A stretch of 37,254 nucleotides of DNA from Candidatus Schmidhempelia bombi str. Bimp (GCF_000471645.3 NZ_AWGA01000054.1:1-37254), one strand, 5' to 3'. Numbered from the stretch's first letter, positions 7,560-18,441 are shown. The notes: generated from the letters alone by a model not told the origin. Translations and numbers: made by a program.

Positions 7560-9425
7560 CTATACCTTACTTAAATTTGAGTGATTTCCTATACTGCGCT
7601 GTATTCCTTGCGCATCTAAACCTAAATCCCTAAGGATATCATCTTGCTCACCATGACGAATAAAGTTATCCGTAATACCGAGATTGAGCATATCACATTT
7701 CAGTCCAAGTTGGTAAATAAGCTCATTCACAGCACTGCCGGCGCCACCAGCAATAACGTTTTCCTCTAAAGTGACTAATAATGTATGCGATAATGCCATT
7801 TGCTTAATCATCTCTTCATCAAGTGGTTTAACAAATCGCATATCGACTACTGTTGCATCCAGTGCTTGTGCCGCGGCTAAAGCTTGCGGTAATAACGTAC
7901 CAAAGTTAAGAATAGCAATGTGTTGCCCTTGGCGTTTTATCACAGCTTTACCAATAGGATAATGGGTTAACTCCGTTAACATCGCTCCGGTACCATAACC
8001 ACGGGGATAACGAACCACCGCTGGACCTTGGTAATCATAACCGGTATTTAACATCTGACGACATTCATTCTCATCGCTTGGCGTCATAATCACCATATTG
8101 GGGATACATCTTAAAAACGAGATGTCAAACGTACCTTGATGGGTCGCGCCATCCGCGCCAACGATACCGGCGCGGTCAATCGCAAATAGCACAGATAAAT
8201 TGGGCAATGCGATATCATGAATTAACTGATCATATGCACGTTGTAAAAACGTAGAATAAATAGCCACGACCGGTTTTAACTGGCTAATGGCAAAACCCGC
8301 CGCTAGCGTTACCGCGTGTTGCTCTGCGATCGCAACATCAAAAAATTGATCGGGATATTGGCGGGCAAAAGTGGTCATTCCCGATCCTTCTCGCATAGCG
8401 GGCGTAATAGCCATTAAACGCTTATCCCGACTGGCTACTTCACATAACCAATCACCAAAGATGGCAGAGTAACTTTTTTTATTGTTAGTATTGGGCGGAA
8501 GTTTACCGCATTTAGGATCAAATTTCGGCACGCCATGCCAAGAAATAGGATCAGCTTCAGCAGGGGCATAACCTTTGCCTTTTTTGGTTATCACATGCAA
8601 TAGTTGTGGGCCTTTAAGTTGCTTCACCTTATGTAGCATAGAGACTAAACTGTCAATATCGTGACCGTCGACAGGACCAATATAATTAAATCCAATCTCT
8701 TCAAATAGCGTTGCTGGGGTTACTAGACCTTTAATATGCCCTTCCGTTTTTTTCAATAGGTCTTTAATCGGGGAAAAGCCAGACAACATTTTTTTGCTAT
8801 TTTCGCGAAAATTAGTGTAGGTTTGGCTGGCGAGAATTTTGGCTAAATGACGATTTAATCCGCCGACATTCTCTGAAATAGACATATCATTATCATTTAA
8901 AATCACTAGCATATCAGAATGCAAGTGTCCTGCATGGTTCATCGCTTCAAATGCCATACCCGCCGTAATTGAACCATCGCCGATAACACAGACCACTTTA
9001 TTGGCAATAGGTTTACGTTGCTCTGCAATAGCAATGCCTAAACCCGCGCTAATCGAGGTCGATGAATGACCCGTTGATAAGACATCATAGGGACTTTCTG
9101 CATGCCATGGGAATGGATGTAATCCGCCTTTTTGACGAATGGTGGTCATCGCATCACGGCGTCCTGTCAATATTTTATGCGGGTAGGCTTGGTGACCAAC
9201 ATCCCAAATGAGATGGTCATCAGGGGTATTATAAACATAATGCAATGCCACAGTAAGCTCAATCACACCCAGTCCTGAGGCTAAATGCCCACTTGATTGG
9301 CTAACACAATTAAGTAGATAGAGACGTAACTCCTCACACACCTGTCCCAGCTTATAACTAGGTAAGTCACGTAAATCAGAGGGAGAGTCTATACGCATTA
9401 AAAGTGAGTAATCATTGGCATCCAC
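7560..9425 (-). CDS. dxs: 1-deoxy-D-xylulose-5-phosphate synthase
   Basis: A 621-residue enzyme (E. coli 620) that joins pyruvate and glyceraldehyde 3-phosphate, the first step of the MEP isoprenoid pathway, using thiamine diphosphate. The ThDP/Mg site is visible as [18 protein letters not shown] then NDNDMSIS. The catalytic-glutamate segment is [16 protein letters not shown]. The transketolase C-terminal domain carries [12 protein letters not shown]. The start is GTG at 9425, preceded by AAGGAT; no in-frame ATG further upstream fits, and the next Met (residue 10) would cut the N-terminus. It lies 16 bp after ispA in the xseB-ispA-dxs order of Enterobacterales. Confidence 0.97.
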   Translation of the reverse strand: MDANDYSLLMRIDSPSDLRDLPSYKLGQVCEELRLYLLNCVSQSSGHLASGLGVIELTVALHYVYNTPDDHLIWDVGHQAYPHKILTGRRDAMTTIRQKGGLHPFPWHAESPYDVLSTGHSSTSISAGLGIAIAEQRKPIANKVVCVIGDGSITAGMAFEAMNHAGHLHSDMLVILNDNDMSISENVGGLNRHLAKILASQTYTNFRENSKKMLSGFSPIKDLLKKTEGHIKGLVTPATLFEEIGFNYIGPVDGHDIDSLVSMLHKVKQLKGPQLLHVITKKGKGYAPAEADPISWHGVPKFDPKCGKLPPNTNNKKSYSAIFGDWLCEVASRDKRLMAITPAMREGSGMTTFARQYPDQFFDVAIAEQHAVTLAAGFAISQLKPVVAIYSTFLQRAYDQLIHDIALPNLSVLFAIDRAGIVGADGATHQGTFDISFLRCIPNMVIMTPSDENECRQMLNTGYDYQGPAVVRYPRGYGTGAMLTELTHYPIGKAVIKRQGQHIAILNFGTLLPQALAAAQALDATVVDMRFVKPLDEEMIKQMALSHTLLVTLEENVIAGGAGSAVNELIYQLGLKCDMLNLGITDNFIRHGEQDDILRDLGLDAQGIQRSIGNHSNLSKV

Positions 9426-9441
9426 AGTTATATCATCCTTT

Positions 9442-10329
9442 TTACTTATCTCGTTGTATAATAAAGTTAGCGAGTTGCTGTAATAAGTCGCTATTATAAG
9501 GCAATTGATTTAAGGCAGCATTAGCTTGTTGATAAAGGGTGTAAGCCACTTTTTTCGCCTCCTTAAGCCCTAATAAAGCGGGATAAGTACACTTTGCTAA
9601 TGCCATATCCGAACCTTGTGGTTTTCCCATAATCATTTGATCACCCACCACATCTAAAATATCATCTTGAACTTGAAACGCTAAGCCAATCGCCTCAGCA
9701 TATTTATCTAATATCGGTTGATAAACCCGAAATGACGCGCCTGCACTGTAGAGCCCCAGTCTTACTGCGGCACGAATAATCATCCCAGTTTTATAATGAT
9801 GAATGGTATTTAATTGCGCAACATTAATTTGCTGTTGTTCAGATTCAAGATCATAAACTTGCCCAACACACATCCCTTGTGCACCACTCGCGTTAGCCAA
9901 CTCCGTTATCATATCCAATTTATCCGTAGCAAGCACCTCGGGCGCAGTAGACAAAATTTTAAAAGCAAGGGATTGTAAAGCGTCGCCAGCCAAAATAGCG
10001 TTGGCTTCGCCATATTTTATATGGCATGTTACTTTACCTCGACGTAATTCATCATTATCCATCGCGGGTAAATCATCATGAATGAGTGAATAAGTGTGTA
10101 TCGCTTCAAGTGCTGCTGCAGGTGCATCAAGTTTTGCTAAAGGCACACCAAACATTTGTCCTGTTGCATAAACCAAAAAAGGGCGTACACGTTTTCCTCC
10201 CGCCAACAAACTATATTGCATGGCTTGGGATAACACCGATTCAGGAAGTGATTTTAAATAATCTTCCAAAACATCATCAATACGACGGGCAAAATTAGCT
10301 TGTTGTATTGCAAAAGTTTGAATGGTCAT
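9442..10329 (-). CDS. ispA: (2E,6E)-farnesyl diphosphate synthase
   Basis: A 295-residue short-chain prenyl synthase that condenses isopentenyl diphosphate with dimethylallyl/geranyl diphosphate to give farnesyl diphosphate, the precursor of undecaprenyl phosphate and quinone side chains. The first aspartate-rich motif DDLPAMDND is at residues 85-93, the second DDILD at 222-226, and the substrate-binding GGKRVRP at 44-50. Length matches E. coli IspA (299). It is 8 bp downstream of xseB and 16 bp upstream of dxs, so all three form one operon. Confidence 0.96.
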   Translation of the reverse strand: MTIQTFAIQQANFARRIDDVLEDYLKSLPESVLSQAMQYSLLAGGKRVRPFLVYATGQMFGVPLAKLDAPAAALEAIHTYSLIHDDLPAMDNDELRRGKVTCHIKYGEANAILAGDALQSLAFKILSTAPEVLATDKLDMITELANASGAQGMCVGQVYDLESEQQQINVAQLNTIHHYKTGMIIRAAVRLGLYSAGASFRVYQPILDKYAEAIGLAFQVQDDILDVVGDQMIMGKPQGSDMALAKCTYPALLGLKEAKKVAYTLYQQANAALNQLPYNSDLLQQLANFIIQRDK

Positions 10330-10337
10330 AGGGGTAT

Positions 10338-10580
10338 TTATTCTTCACTCAAATTAAATTCAGCCAGATCCGATTCCACATTGTCATTTAATAAAATCTG
10401 GATACGTTGTTCTGCTTGTTGTAACTGTTTTTGTCCATGTTTAACTAGGGTTACACCGCGTTCAAACTCACTCAATGACTCATCAAGTGACAACCCGCCT
10501 GACTCTAAATGATTAACAATTACTTCTAATTCTTTTAAAGCTTCCTCAAATGAAACTGATTTTGTTATTTTTTTTGCCAT
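10338..10580 (-). CDS. xseB: Exodeoxyribonuclease VII small subunit
   Basis: An 80-residue protein matching XseB in length and sequence: [19 protein letters not shown] followed by [14 protein letters not shown] and a charged C-terminus. With XseA it forms exonuclease VII, which degrades single-stranded DNA to oligonucleotides. The start at 10580 has GGGAG 9 nt upstream. It is the first gene of the xseB-ispA-dxs(-zapA) transcription unit, whose promoter must lie just beyond 10580 (TATACT near 10610 on the minus strand is a possible -10). Confidence 0.95.
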   Translation of the reverse strand: MAKKITKSVSFEEALKELEVIVNHLESGGLSLDESLSEFERGVTLVKHGQKQLQQAEQRIQILLNDNVESDLAEFNLSEE

Positions 10581-11465
10581 GCTTGAATACTCCCTTTATT
10601 TTAACCGTAGTATACATGACATTGAACTAAGAAAATATAGTCATGTGGTATATATGATATTGATTTTAGGTAAAAATATTCCTCTGACTTAACAATTACC
10701 TAGCATAAAATTAACTGCTATTAAGTGATATCAATATAAAAAATAATCGGTTTAAATTAACTAAAAAAGATAGATGATTTTGGAAAAATAGACTACAAAT
10801 AAAAGTTGATTTTTATCTGGTTTCTATTTCGAGCTAACTTAACTGGCTTATTATTCTGACCGTCGTTACGATTATTGATAAAATTTATTTTACTCATTAG
10901 CCATAATGATCAAAATACTGGTCGATGGCTTACCATATAGATACACCTTAGGTGGGTTAGTAACGTAAATAATAGGATTTTTACCTATTACCTTTATTTA
11001 AGCTAATCACTGACATTTTTTGCTAAATGAAAGGATTACGCTAAATAAATATAAGCATTCATACCGGATCGCTATCACAACCCCATCATCACTATTGAAT
11101 TATATTTTTACTTTAAATTACCCTACTCATTTTTACGGGCACGATTTTTATATCGATAATAAACAAAATCAATTCATTAAAACGTCAATATTAACTATAA
11201 ATGAATTCTCTTTTAACACTTTTTCGTATCATTTATAGTGCGGTTAAAGCTGAATATAGATGATTAAATTTTATTTACTACCCGCTTTCTAAAAGAGTGG
11301 GCGTCATAATGGCATATTAAGGTAACGATTGAATTATTACTATTTTAGGTTCTAATTGATGAGTTAAAGTACAATCCCCATCCAATCAATCAATAATAAA
11401 CTATGATTTATTTTATATAATTGATAGAATTTATCTCACACTTAATAGCATACATGAATAATAAA
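10581..11465. other. Long divergent intergenic region between xseB and hpt
   Basis: About 885 bp of AT-rich DNA holding the promoters of the minus-strand xseB operon and plus-strand hpt. A TATAAT at 11416-11421 is a plausible -10 for hpt, though I see no good -35. A plus-strand RNA hairpin (11281-11301, 8-bp stem with G-U pairs, loop CTAAA) lies in the middle without a T-run. The 72-codon frame at 11020-11238 starts with TTG, lacks a ribosome site and has a low-complexity product, so I do not call it. Confidence 0.45.
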
Positions 11466-12005
11466 ATGAAGAAACACGCTGTAGATGTCATGATATCTGA
11501 AGCACAGATAAAGCAACGTATAACCGAATTGGGACAACAAATTAATCAAGACTATCACCATGCCGCCAATGAATTAGTCTTAGTTGGATTACTTCGTGGG
11601 TCATTTATTTTTATGGCCGATTTATCAAGAGCAATTACGATAGGTCACGAAGTTGATTTTATGACTGCGTCGAGTTATGGCAATGCGATGATGAGTAATC
11701 GTGATGTTAAAATCTTAAAAGATTTGGATGAAGATATTCGTGATAAAGATGTGTTAATTATAGAAGACATTATTGATACCGGCAATACGTTAAGTAAAGT
11801 GACCGAGTTATTAGCACTCCGTCAGCCACGTTCATTAAATATTTGTACTTTGTTGGATAAACCCTCACGACGTGAAGTGCAAGTACCGATAAAATATGTT
11901 GGTTTTACTATACCAGATGAATTTGTTGTCGGTTATGGTATCGATTATGCTCAACACTACCGTCATTTACCTTATATCGGTAAAGTGACGTTACTTGATG
12001 AATAA
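11466..12005 (+). CDS. hpt: Hypoxanthine phosphoribosyltransferase
   Basis: Purine salvage enzyme converting hypoxanthine (and guanine less well) plus PRPP to IMP/GMP. The 179-residue form starting [16 protein letters not shown] aligns end to end with E. coli Hpt (MKHTVEVM..., 178 aa), so I choose ATG 11466 over in-frame TTG 11421 and ATG 11454. None of these has a strong Shine-Dalgarno. The PRPP-binding motif EDIIDTGNT is at 100-108, the flexible loop is [15 protein letters not shown] at 68-82, and the C-terminus [17 protein letters not shown] is nearly identical to the E. coli protein. It is a single-gene unit. Confidence 0.95.
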   Translation: MKKHAVDVMISEAQIKQRITELGQQINQDYHHAANELVLVGLLRGSFIFMADLSRAITIGHEVDFMTASSYGNAMMSNRDVKILKDLDEDIRDKDVLIIEDIIDTGNTLSKVTELLALRQPRSLNICTLLDKPSRREVQVPIKYVGFTIPDEFVVGYGIDYAQHYRHLPYIGKVTLLDE

Positions 12006-12302
12006 TTATTCTCAGTTGACATTATACTAACAGACAACAATTTATTTATTTTGTAATATAAAGTGAAATATATCTGATAAAGATACAAAAATCATAACTG
12101 ATAAAGCTGATCTTTTTAGGTATGAATAAAATATACTATTTTTAGTATAACTAAAAATTAAACCAAGGAAATATAGCCGCGTTTTACATTGGATAATCAA
12201 GCTTAAATTTACGCTAGTAATGGGATAATCGCATTTAATGATTAGCTTAATTTTCCGTGAAATTGAGGTTATATAAAGGATGAAAAAATAAGGAATAGGC
12301 AC

Positions 12303-14027
12303 TTGCGTGATGTATTATGTTTTATAGCCTTGTTATTATGTGTACCATTAGTTAACGCAAACATGCTGCAGTTACAAATAACGGGATTGCACGGTGAATT
12401 GAAAGAAAACGTCGAAGGACGTTTATCCACGATGAATAAATCAGCGGTTGCCGATACACCGGAATTTAAACGTTATTTGACCGGAGAAATTAGTAAAGGA
12501 TTGCGAGCTTTAGGCTATTACTCACCACAAATACAATTTTCTGTAAAAGAAACAGGAAAAACCCCAACTTTTGTTGCATCTGTAGAGCCAGGTCAACCAG
12601 TACGAATACAGCAAGTAACGGTTAATATTTTGGGTCAAGGTCAACAAGATACCGATTATATCCATTTATTAAAAACGGATGTGCCTGCAACTGGTGATGT
12701 TTTAAATCATGGTACCTACGATAAATTCAAAAAAAGATTACAAACACTGGCACTGAGCAAAGGGTATTTTGAAGCAGAAATCACCCGAAGTGAATTAGGC
12801 GTTGCAGCACAACGACACCAAGCTTTTTGGAATATCGATTTTAATACCCATGAACGTTATCGTTTCGGTAAAGTGACATTTCGTGAACAACCTATCCGTG
12901 AAAGTTATTTGCATAACATTATTCCTTTTAAAGAAGGAGAATATTATTCATCCGAATCATTAAGCCTATTTAATCGTCGCTTATCTTCGACAAATTGGTT
13001 TAATTCAGTGACCATTATTCCTAATATGGCACATACCAATCAAAAAAAAGAGATTCCATTTTACGTTATTGCTACGCCAAAGAAAAAAAATGTCATTGAT
13101 ATGGGGCTTGGTTATTCCACTGATGTAGGTGTTCGCAGTAAAATTGGTTGGAGTAAACCGTGGTTAAATGATCGCGGACACAGCTTCCAATCCAATTTAT
13201 CCCTCTCAAAAGTCGAACAAATTGTTACTGGCAGTTATAAAATCCCATTACACCGTTCACCACTTGAGGATTATTATACTTTGCAAGGGGGATTTAAACA
13301 TGAAGATAATAACGATACCCGCGCCGACTCTTATAATGTTGCAGTAATACGACACTGGGATAATTTTGATGGATGGCAAAAAGCGATGGGCTTAAATGTC
13401 AGCTATGATGAGTTTACTCAAGCTGACTATAGTTATGACACTTTTTTGGTCTACCCATCTTTTAGCCTATATCGGGCACGGCAAAGAGGGCAATTATTGC
13501 CAATGTGGGGCGATTCGCAGCGTTATTCATTAGAATTATCCTCCACAGCATTCGCATCGGATATTAATTTTTGGCGCTTTTCGACACAACAAGTTTGGAT
13601 TCGATCTTTGTATGACTATCACCGCTTTATCGCTCGTGCCAATTTAGGGGTCATTGATACGAGTGACTTTAAACGTGTCCCGCCTTCCTTCCGTTATTTT
13701 GCTGGTGGTGATCGTAGTATTCGCGGCTACAGTTATCAATCTATTTCACCTAAAGATAATAAAGGTAAACTACTCGGAGCCTCACGTTTATTAACAGCTT
13801 CATTAGAATATCAATATAACTTCAGCGGCAATTGGTGGAGCGCGGTGTTTATTGATTCTGGTGAAGCGGTAAATGATATTAGAGATAATGATTTTCACAC
13901 TGGCGCTGGGGCTGGAATTCGCTGGGTATCCCCTATTGGACCAGTAAAAATGGATATTGCAACCCCCGTTGGCAATAAAGATGGGCGATCAATCCATTTT
14001 TATATTGGGATAGGAGCGGAATTATGA
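12303..14027 (+). CDS. tamA: Translocation and assembly module outer-membrane subunit TamA
   Basis: A 574-residue Omp85-family protein (E. coli 577). A signal peptide (LCFIALLLCVPLVNA, cleaved near residue 19-20) precedes three POTRA domains (~21-260; GYFEAEITRSELG and FWNIDFNTHERYRFG match TamA closely). The C-terminal 16-strand barrel carries the Omp85 lid-lock region GGDRSIRGYSYQSISP and WWSAVFIDSGEAVNDI. The start is TTG 12303 with AAGGA (12290-12294) 8 nt upstream. An alternative ATG at 12280 is out of frame by one base across an A6 run. TamA works with TamB to insert outer-membrane proteins and to support lipid transport. Its stop overlaps tamB by 4 nt. The 297 bp upstream contain no gene. 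Confidence 0.95.
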   Translation: MRDVLCFIALLLCVPLVNANMLQLQITGLHGELKENVEGRLSTMNKSAVADTPEFKRYLTGEISKGLRALGYYSPQIQFSVKETGKTPTFVASVEPGQPVRIQQVTVNILGQGQQDTDYIHLLKTDVPATGDVLNHGTYDKFKKRLQTLALSKGYFEAEITRSELGVAAQRHQAFWNIDFNTHERYRFGKVTFREQPIRESYLHNIIPFKEGEYYSSESLSLFNRRLSSTNWFNSVTIIPNMAHTNQKKEIPFYVIATPKKKNVIDMGLGYSTDVGVRSKIGWSKPWLNDRGHSFQSNLSLSKVEQIVTGSYKIPLHRSPLEDYYTLQGGFKHEDNNDTRADSYNVAVIRHWDNFDGWQKAMGLNVSYDEFTQADYSYDTFLVYPSFSLYRARQRGQLLPMWGDSQRYSLELSSTAFASDINFWRFSTQQVWIRSLYDYHRFIARANLGVIDTSDFKRVPPSFRYFAGGDRSIRGYSYQSISPKDNKGKLLGASRLLTASLEYQYNFSGNWWSAVFIDSGEAVNDIRDNDFHTGAGAGIRWVSPIGPVKMDIATPVGNKDGRSIHFYIGIGAEL

Positions 14028-17000
14028 GTAAATTAAGAAAATTAATTTTAGTTTTATGTTGTACACTGTTTTTGACGATAAGTTTACTCATTGTTTTACT
14101 GTATACCTCTTTAGGCTTGCGTTTGGTTACCTTTACCTTGGAAAAAACCATACCAGGTATTCATATTCAGCACGTTGAAGGAACATTACATAAGTTTGAA
14201 TTAGATGGCTTTCATTTGGCCATGCCTGGCGTGGAAGTGAATGTAGATAAAGCCTCGCTTTCTTTATCGGGCATGTGTCTATTAGAAGCAAAACTATGCA
14301 TTAAAAATTTTTATACTAAAAATGTGATTGTCAACATCGACACGGATAGTATACCTAGTTCACCGTCCCCAAAAGAGCCGCCAAAAACAGATGATTCACC
14401 ATTTATGTTAAAAACGCCCGTTGTTATTGAACTAAAACAGTCCTATTTAGATTCAGTAAAGGTAAAAGTCGATGATATGAATTTTGGCTTAGACAGTTTT
14501 CACGGTAGCGCCTTTTGGGTGAAAGACCATATTATTGTCACCGAGGCAAAAAGTAATGGCGTTCGCGCTATTTTTGCCGATACCCCAAATACCAACGTAG
14601 AGATAGAACAATCATCGAATCGCTCTATTCCAGAACAGCTACAACAATTGTTTTCAGCACCGTTATTAAGTCATTTACCTGAATTTGTGATTCCGATTAA
14701 TGTTTCGGTATTAAAACTAACGGGAACAGATTGGTTATTACATTTAGTTGATGATTACCGCTTCAATCAATTAACGATTCAGGGTAGTGTGATCGATAAT
14801 AAAGTGAGTTTACGCCATGTAGAAAGCGATATATTAAATCCTTATCAAGATGCCCATGCCAATGTATCTGGAACTATTTTACTTGCAAAAAGTTGGCCAC
14901 TCAATGCAACCTTTAATATTAATACCTTAAGTGATAAATCAGCGGCAACGGTAGTTAAAGGCGATATCGAAGGGGATATTTTAGGATTATTAGCGTTAAA
15001 CAGTCAGGTCACTGGCAGAAACCAGTTCGACCTTAAGGCAAATATTAACTTTATTGAAAAATATTTGCCGCTAAAAATTAAGTTTGGAGGCCAACATCTA
15101 CAGTGGCCATTGATTGGAAACGCCGATTATCAACTTAATCATTTCGATTTACAGCTATCTGGCTCAATGGAACAGATGTCCTTAAATAGTCATGGCTCGA
15201 TTCAAGCAACCTCATGGCCAAATACGGTTTTTGCGGTATCAGCTAAAGGAATAAAAGATGGTATCCATGTTGAAAAATTATCTGTGCAATTAGAACAAGG
15301 TAAAATGGCGGTATCGGGTGAAGCGAATTGGAAAAAGAAATTAGTATGGGATCTAAAAACAGAGTTTGAACAACTCGATTTAACCAAATTCATCACCAAC
15401 TACCCAATAAAACTAGCGGGTAAATTTAAAACAACAGGTTGGTTAGATAAAAAACAACATTGGTCTGTCAGTTTATCCGATTCCCTTGTGGAGGGGACCT
15501 TACGTAAAGAGCCGTTGCATATGTCGGGTGATGTCACCGTTAATTATGCGATGCAACCAAGTGCCAACCATTTTCTGTTGCAACTTGGCAATAATAAAAT
15601 CAATCTCAACGGTAATATGAAACAGTCACTAACGGCGGCGATTGATATGTCGGCGTTATCGGTGTTTATGGAAGGACTTTCTGGCCAAGTAAAAGGGGAT
15701 TTAGATGTTTCTGGTACGCTAACCAAACCCAATTTAAATACCAATATAATGGTCAATAATCTTGCATTCAATGAATTATTGATTAAGCAAATGTCCTTAT
15801 ATGGAAAGACTACCTATGATCAACAACTTAGTGGCGAATTAGCATTAGAAGCAAAAGCGCTCAACTATGGTGATAGCATTCAAGCCAAAAAGATACATTT
15901 AACCTTAAATGGTAATGAACAACATCATAGCTTAACTATCGATTTAAATGGTGAGCCAATAGCTGGATTAGTGACTGTTTATGGAAAATTAAATCGGGAG
16001 ACGGGTAATTGGACAGGACAATTAGCCAATGCGAGTTTAGATACACCAGCCAAAAAATGGACGCTAGAGCAGCCAATCGCCGTCACTTACAATAACCACC
16101 AATCACTAATCAAAGTTGGGGCACATTGTTGGCATAATGCGAGTGCTAATCTCTGTTTAACAAAAGAGGCTACGATTAGTGATAAAGGTCAAGCAGATCT
16201 TAAACTTAATGATTTCGATCTAGCTGCATTGAATTTATCATTTGCGAATGATATCAAGATTGGCGGGAAGGTCTCCGCAGCAGCTAATATTCATTGGCAG
16301 CCCAAACAGCCTTTTCCGACTATTGTTGCGACGGTTAACAGTAACAACTTAAACTTAAAACCATCTCATAGTAAACAGCCTATTACTATGCCAGTTAGTC
16401 TTAATCTCAATATGGATGACAAACAGGCACTATTGATGTGGAATAGTGATTTAACTCAATATGGAAATATCGCTGGACAAATTAAAATTATCGATCCTAT
16501 TGCCCAGAAAAAACTGGCTGGCCATTTAACCATAGATAACTTTTCTCTTGCCCTTTTATCACCACTATTACAGGAACAAGATTACGTAACGGGATTAATT
16601 AATGCCAATTTAACTGTTGGCGGTACGCTAAATAGCCCAAGTATTACTGGAAAATTAACCTTAAATCAGAGTGATATTCATGCGAAACAATTACCAGCAG
16701 ATGTGCAATCCGTTTTTCTTGAATTAACGTTTCTGGGGCATTCATCAATATTGAACGGTGATATCAAAACGCAACAAGGTAATATCAATTTAACTGGAGA
16801 GGCTGATTGGCAGCATTTGAATAATTGGCAGGCAAAATTATCAGCCAAAGGACAAGGTTTGAATATTGCGATGCCACCGATGTTAACAATGACGATTATT
16901 CCTGATATAACCATTAAAGCCACACCGAATGCGATCGATTTAGGCGGACGAGTCACCATACCTAAAGCGCTAATTAAGGTGGAATCATTACCAGAATCAA

Positions 17001-17785
17001 TCGTTGATGTCTCTTCGGACGAAGTTATGTTAAATAACCAATTGCAAGAAATCAAACCAAAATCACTGCCTATTCGCGTCAATAGTCATCTGTTATTGGA
17101 TATTGGTGATGATGTCCAAATTGATGCTTTTGGTCTTAATGCAAAATTAAAAGGTCAACTTTTTGTTATACAAAGTAAGCAAGGGCTGGGATTAAATGGG
17201 CAAATGTTAATCCCTGAAGGACGTTTTCATGCTTATGGACAAGATCTGATTATTAAGAAAGGCGAACTCAATTTTGCTGGTCCCGTAGATCAACCTCAAT
17301 TAAATATTGAGGCCATTCGTAATCCTAATTTAGTAGCGAATAATGTCACTGCGGGTATTAGAGTAACAGGACTGGCCGATAAGCCTACCGTGACCTTATT
17401 TTCAGACCCATCGATGTCAGACCAAGAAATTTTATCCTACATATTACGCGGAGAAGGGTTAGACAATGGCGAGCAAAGTGAAAATGATATGATGACCGCT
17501 ATTTTGATTGGACTAGGTACTGCACAGAGTGGTAAATACGTTGGTCATCTTGGCGAAGCGTTTGGGATTAAGGATCTATCTCTCGATACACAAGGATCAG
17601 GTAATAATTCACAAGTGGTAGTCAGTGGCTATATTTTGCCAAGGTTACAAGTTAAATACGGTATTGGGTTATTTGACTCATTGGCAACCTTCACCTTACG
17701 TTATCGCTTAATGCCTAAACTATATATCGAAGCTATTTCTGGTTTAGCCCAATCCGTGGACTTACTCTATCAATTTGAATTCTAA
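14024..17785 (+). CDS. tamB: Translocation and assembly module inner-membrane subunit TamB
   Basis: A 1253-residue AsmA-like, DUF490-family protein (E. coli TamB 1259). The N-terminal membrane anchor is at ~7-28 (LILVLCCTLFLTISLLIVLL). A very long repetitive beta region follows, forming the periplasm-spanning groove. The conserved C-terminal part contains IPEGRFHAYGQDLIIKKGEL, NFAGPVDQPQLNIEAIRN and LSYILRGEGLDNG, ending YQFEF. The start ATG overlaps the tamA stop (ATGA) and has AGGAG upstream, so the pair is translationally coupled. TamB bridges inner and outer membranes and is implicated in autotransporter assembly and phospholipid transport. Confidence 0.95.
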   Translation: MSKLRKLILVLCCTLFLTISLLIVLLYTSLGLRLVTFTLEKTIPGIHIQHVEGTLHKFELDGFHLAMPGVEVNVDKASLSLSGMCLLEAKLCIKNFYTKNVIVNIDTDSIPSSPSPKEPPKTDDSPFMLKTPVVIELKQSYLDSVKVKVDDMNFGLDSFHGSAFWVKDHIIVTEAKSNGVRAIFADTPNTNVEIEQSSNRSIPEQLQQLFSAPLLSHLPEFVIPINVSVLKLTGTDWLLHLVDDYRFNQLTIQGSVIDNKVSLRHVESDILNPYQDAHANVSGTILLAKSWPLNATFNINTLSDKSAATVVKGDIEGDILGLLALNSQVTGRNQFDLKANINFIEKYLPLKIKFGGQHLQWPLIGNADYQLNHFDLQLSGSMEQMSLNSHGSIQATSWPNTVFAVSAKGIKDGIHVEKLSVQLEQGKMAVSGEANWKKKLVWDLKTEFEQLDLTKFITNYPIKLAGKFKTTGWLDKKQHWSVSLSDSLVEGTLRKEPLHMSGDVTVNYAMQPSANHFLLQLGNNKINLNGNMKQSLTAAIDMSALSVFMEGLSGQVKGDLDVSGTLTKPNLNTNIMVNNLAFNELLIKQMSLYGKTTYDQQLSGELALEAKALNYGDSIQAKKIHLTLNGNEQHHSLTIDLNGEPIAGLVTVYGKLNRETGNWTGQLANASLDTPAKKWTLEQPIAVTYNNHQSLIKVGAHCWHNASANLCLTKEATISDKGQADLKLNDFDLAALNLSFANDIKIGGKVSAAANIHWQPKQPFPTIVATVNSNNLNLKPSHSKQPITMPVSLNLNMDDKQALLMWNSDLTQYGNIAGQIKIIDPIAQKKLAGHLTIDNFSLALLSPLLQEQDYVTGLINANLTVGGTLNSPSITGKLTLNQSDIHAKQLPADVQSVFLELTFLGHSSILNGDIKTQQGNINLTGEADWQHLNNWQAKLSAKGQGLNIAMPPMLTMTIIPDITIKATPNAIDLGGRVTIPKALIKVESLPESIVDVSSDEVMLNNQLQEIKPKSLPIRVNSHLLLDIGDDVQIDAFGLNAKLKGQLFVIQSKQGLGLNGQMLIPEGRFHAYGQDLIIKKGELNFAGPVDQPQLNIEAIRNPNLVANNVTAGIRVTGLADKPTVTLFSDPSMSDQEILSYILRGEGLDNGEQSENDMMTAILIGLGTAQSGKYVGHLGEAFGIKDLSLDTQGSGNNSQVVVSGYILPRLQVKYGIGLFDSLATFTLRYRLMPKLYIEAISGLAQSVDLLYQFEF

Positions 17786-17795
17786 CTTTATTCAA

Positions 17796-17825
17796 TTAAG
17801 CTGATTTGCTATGCAATCAGCTTAA
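17796..17825 (+). terminator. Hairpin downstream of tamB
   Basis: An 11-bp stem, TTAAGCTGATT pairing with AATCAGCTTAA, begins 10 bp after the tamB stop and encloses a short loop that can extend to TGC/GCA with one bulged T. There is no clean T-run after it, so it may stabilise the mRNA end rather than terminate strongly. Confidence 0.5.
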
Positions 17826-17989
17826 TATGATCTAAGTCATCTAACCTCTACTTTATCCATTTATAGAGCAAATTTTTTATTACACACTAAATCAAGAGTG
17901 TTAAGAACGGTAAAATTTGTTTTACTTTTCTAAGTAAAATTGTTAGTTTTTAATGATTAATCTTTTTCAATTGTTATGGAGAGACTGAA

Positions 17990-18376
17990 ATGAAAAAATT
18001 AATGATCACAACATTGCTGGTTACCACTTTAGGACTCAGTGATTCGGTGTTAGCTAGCCAAACGACGATGACCATGCCAGTGGCGGAAAATACGCCTACC
18101 GTGGTAACTAAAGAATATATGAAAGTCATGGATGATATGCATAAGCCGATGATGGATGGCATAATGGACGCAGAACCCGATGTAGCCTTTGTTAAAGGCA
18201 TGATTGCCCATCATCAAGGTGCTGTTGATATGGCAAAAATCGAATTAAAGTACGGTAAAGATGTCAAATTACGTAAATTAGCTAAAGCAATTATCGAAGA
18301 TCAAGAAAAAGAGATCCTTTTTATGAAACATTGGCTAAATAACTATGAGAACAGTTCATTAACTGTCGACAAATAG
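17990..18376 (+). CDS. Periplasmic DUF305 family protein (CopM-like)
   Basis: A 128-residue protein with a signal peptide (MKKLMITTLLVTTLGLSDS, predicted cleavage after SVLAS near residue 23) and GGAGAG upstream of the ATG. The mature part has the DUF305 core: FVKGMIAHHQGAVDMAKIE (residues ~63-81), then LRKLAKAIIEDQEKEILFMK. His and Met residues (AHHQ, DMHKPMMDGIM, FMKHW) are placed as in the CopM group, which binds copper or other metals in the periplasm. The metal role is inferred from family and residues; substrate and phenotype are not visible. It stands alone, with a strand-specific hairpin downstream at 18410-18441. Confidence 0.85.
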   Translation: MKKLMITTLLVTTLGLSDSVLASQTTMTMPVAENTPTVVTKEYMKVMDDMHKPMMDGIMDAEPDVAFVKGMIAHHQGAVDMAKIELKYGKDVKLRKLAKAIIEDQEKEILFMKHWLNNYENSSLTVDK

Positions 18377-18409
18377 AATTAACTATCCAGCCTATATTTC
18401 CATTAATGT

Positions 18410-18441
18410 ATAAGATTGGTTATTGATATAATCGATCTTAT
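18410..18441 (+). terminator. Hairpin downstream of the DUF305 gene
   Basis: A 14-bp stem with loop TGAT joins 18410-18423 to 18428-18441. Two of the pairs are G-U only in plus-strand RNA and would be A-C mismatches in minus-strand RNA, so the structure belongs to plus-strand transcripts. It lies 34 bp after the DUF305 stop. A T-run is lacking. The rest of the stretch to 18738 shows no gene and must hold the promoter of the symporter. Confidence 0.5.

Noticed and set aside
11020-11238. 72-codon frame between xseB and hpt
   Set aside because: TTG start, no Shine-Dalgarno, low-complexity AT-driven composition and no resemblance to a family.
12042-12302. 86-codon minus-strand frame upstream of tamA
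   Set aside because: It covers the tamA promoter region, is very AT-driven and has no family match.
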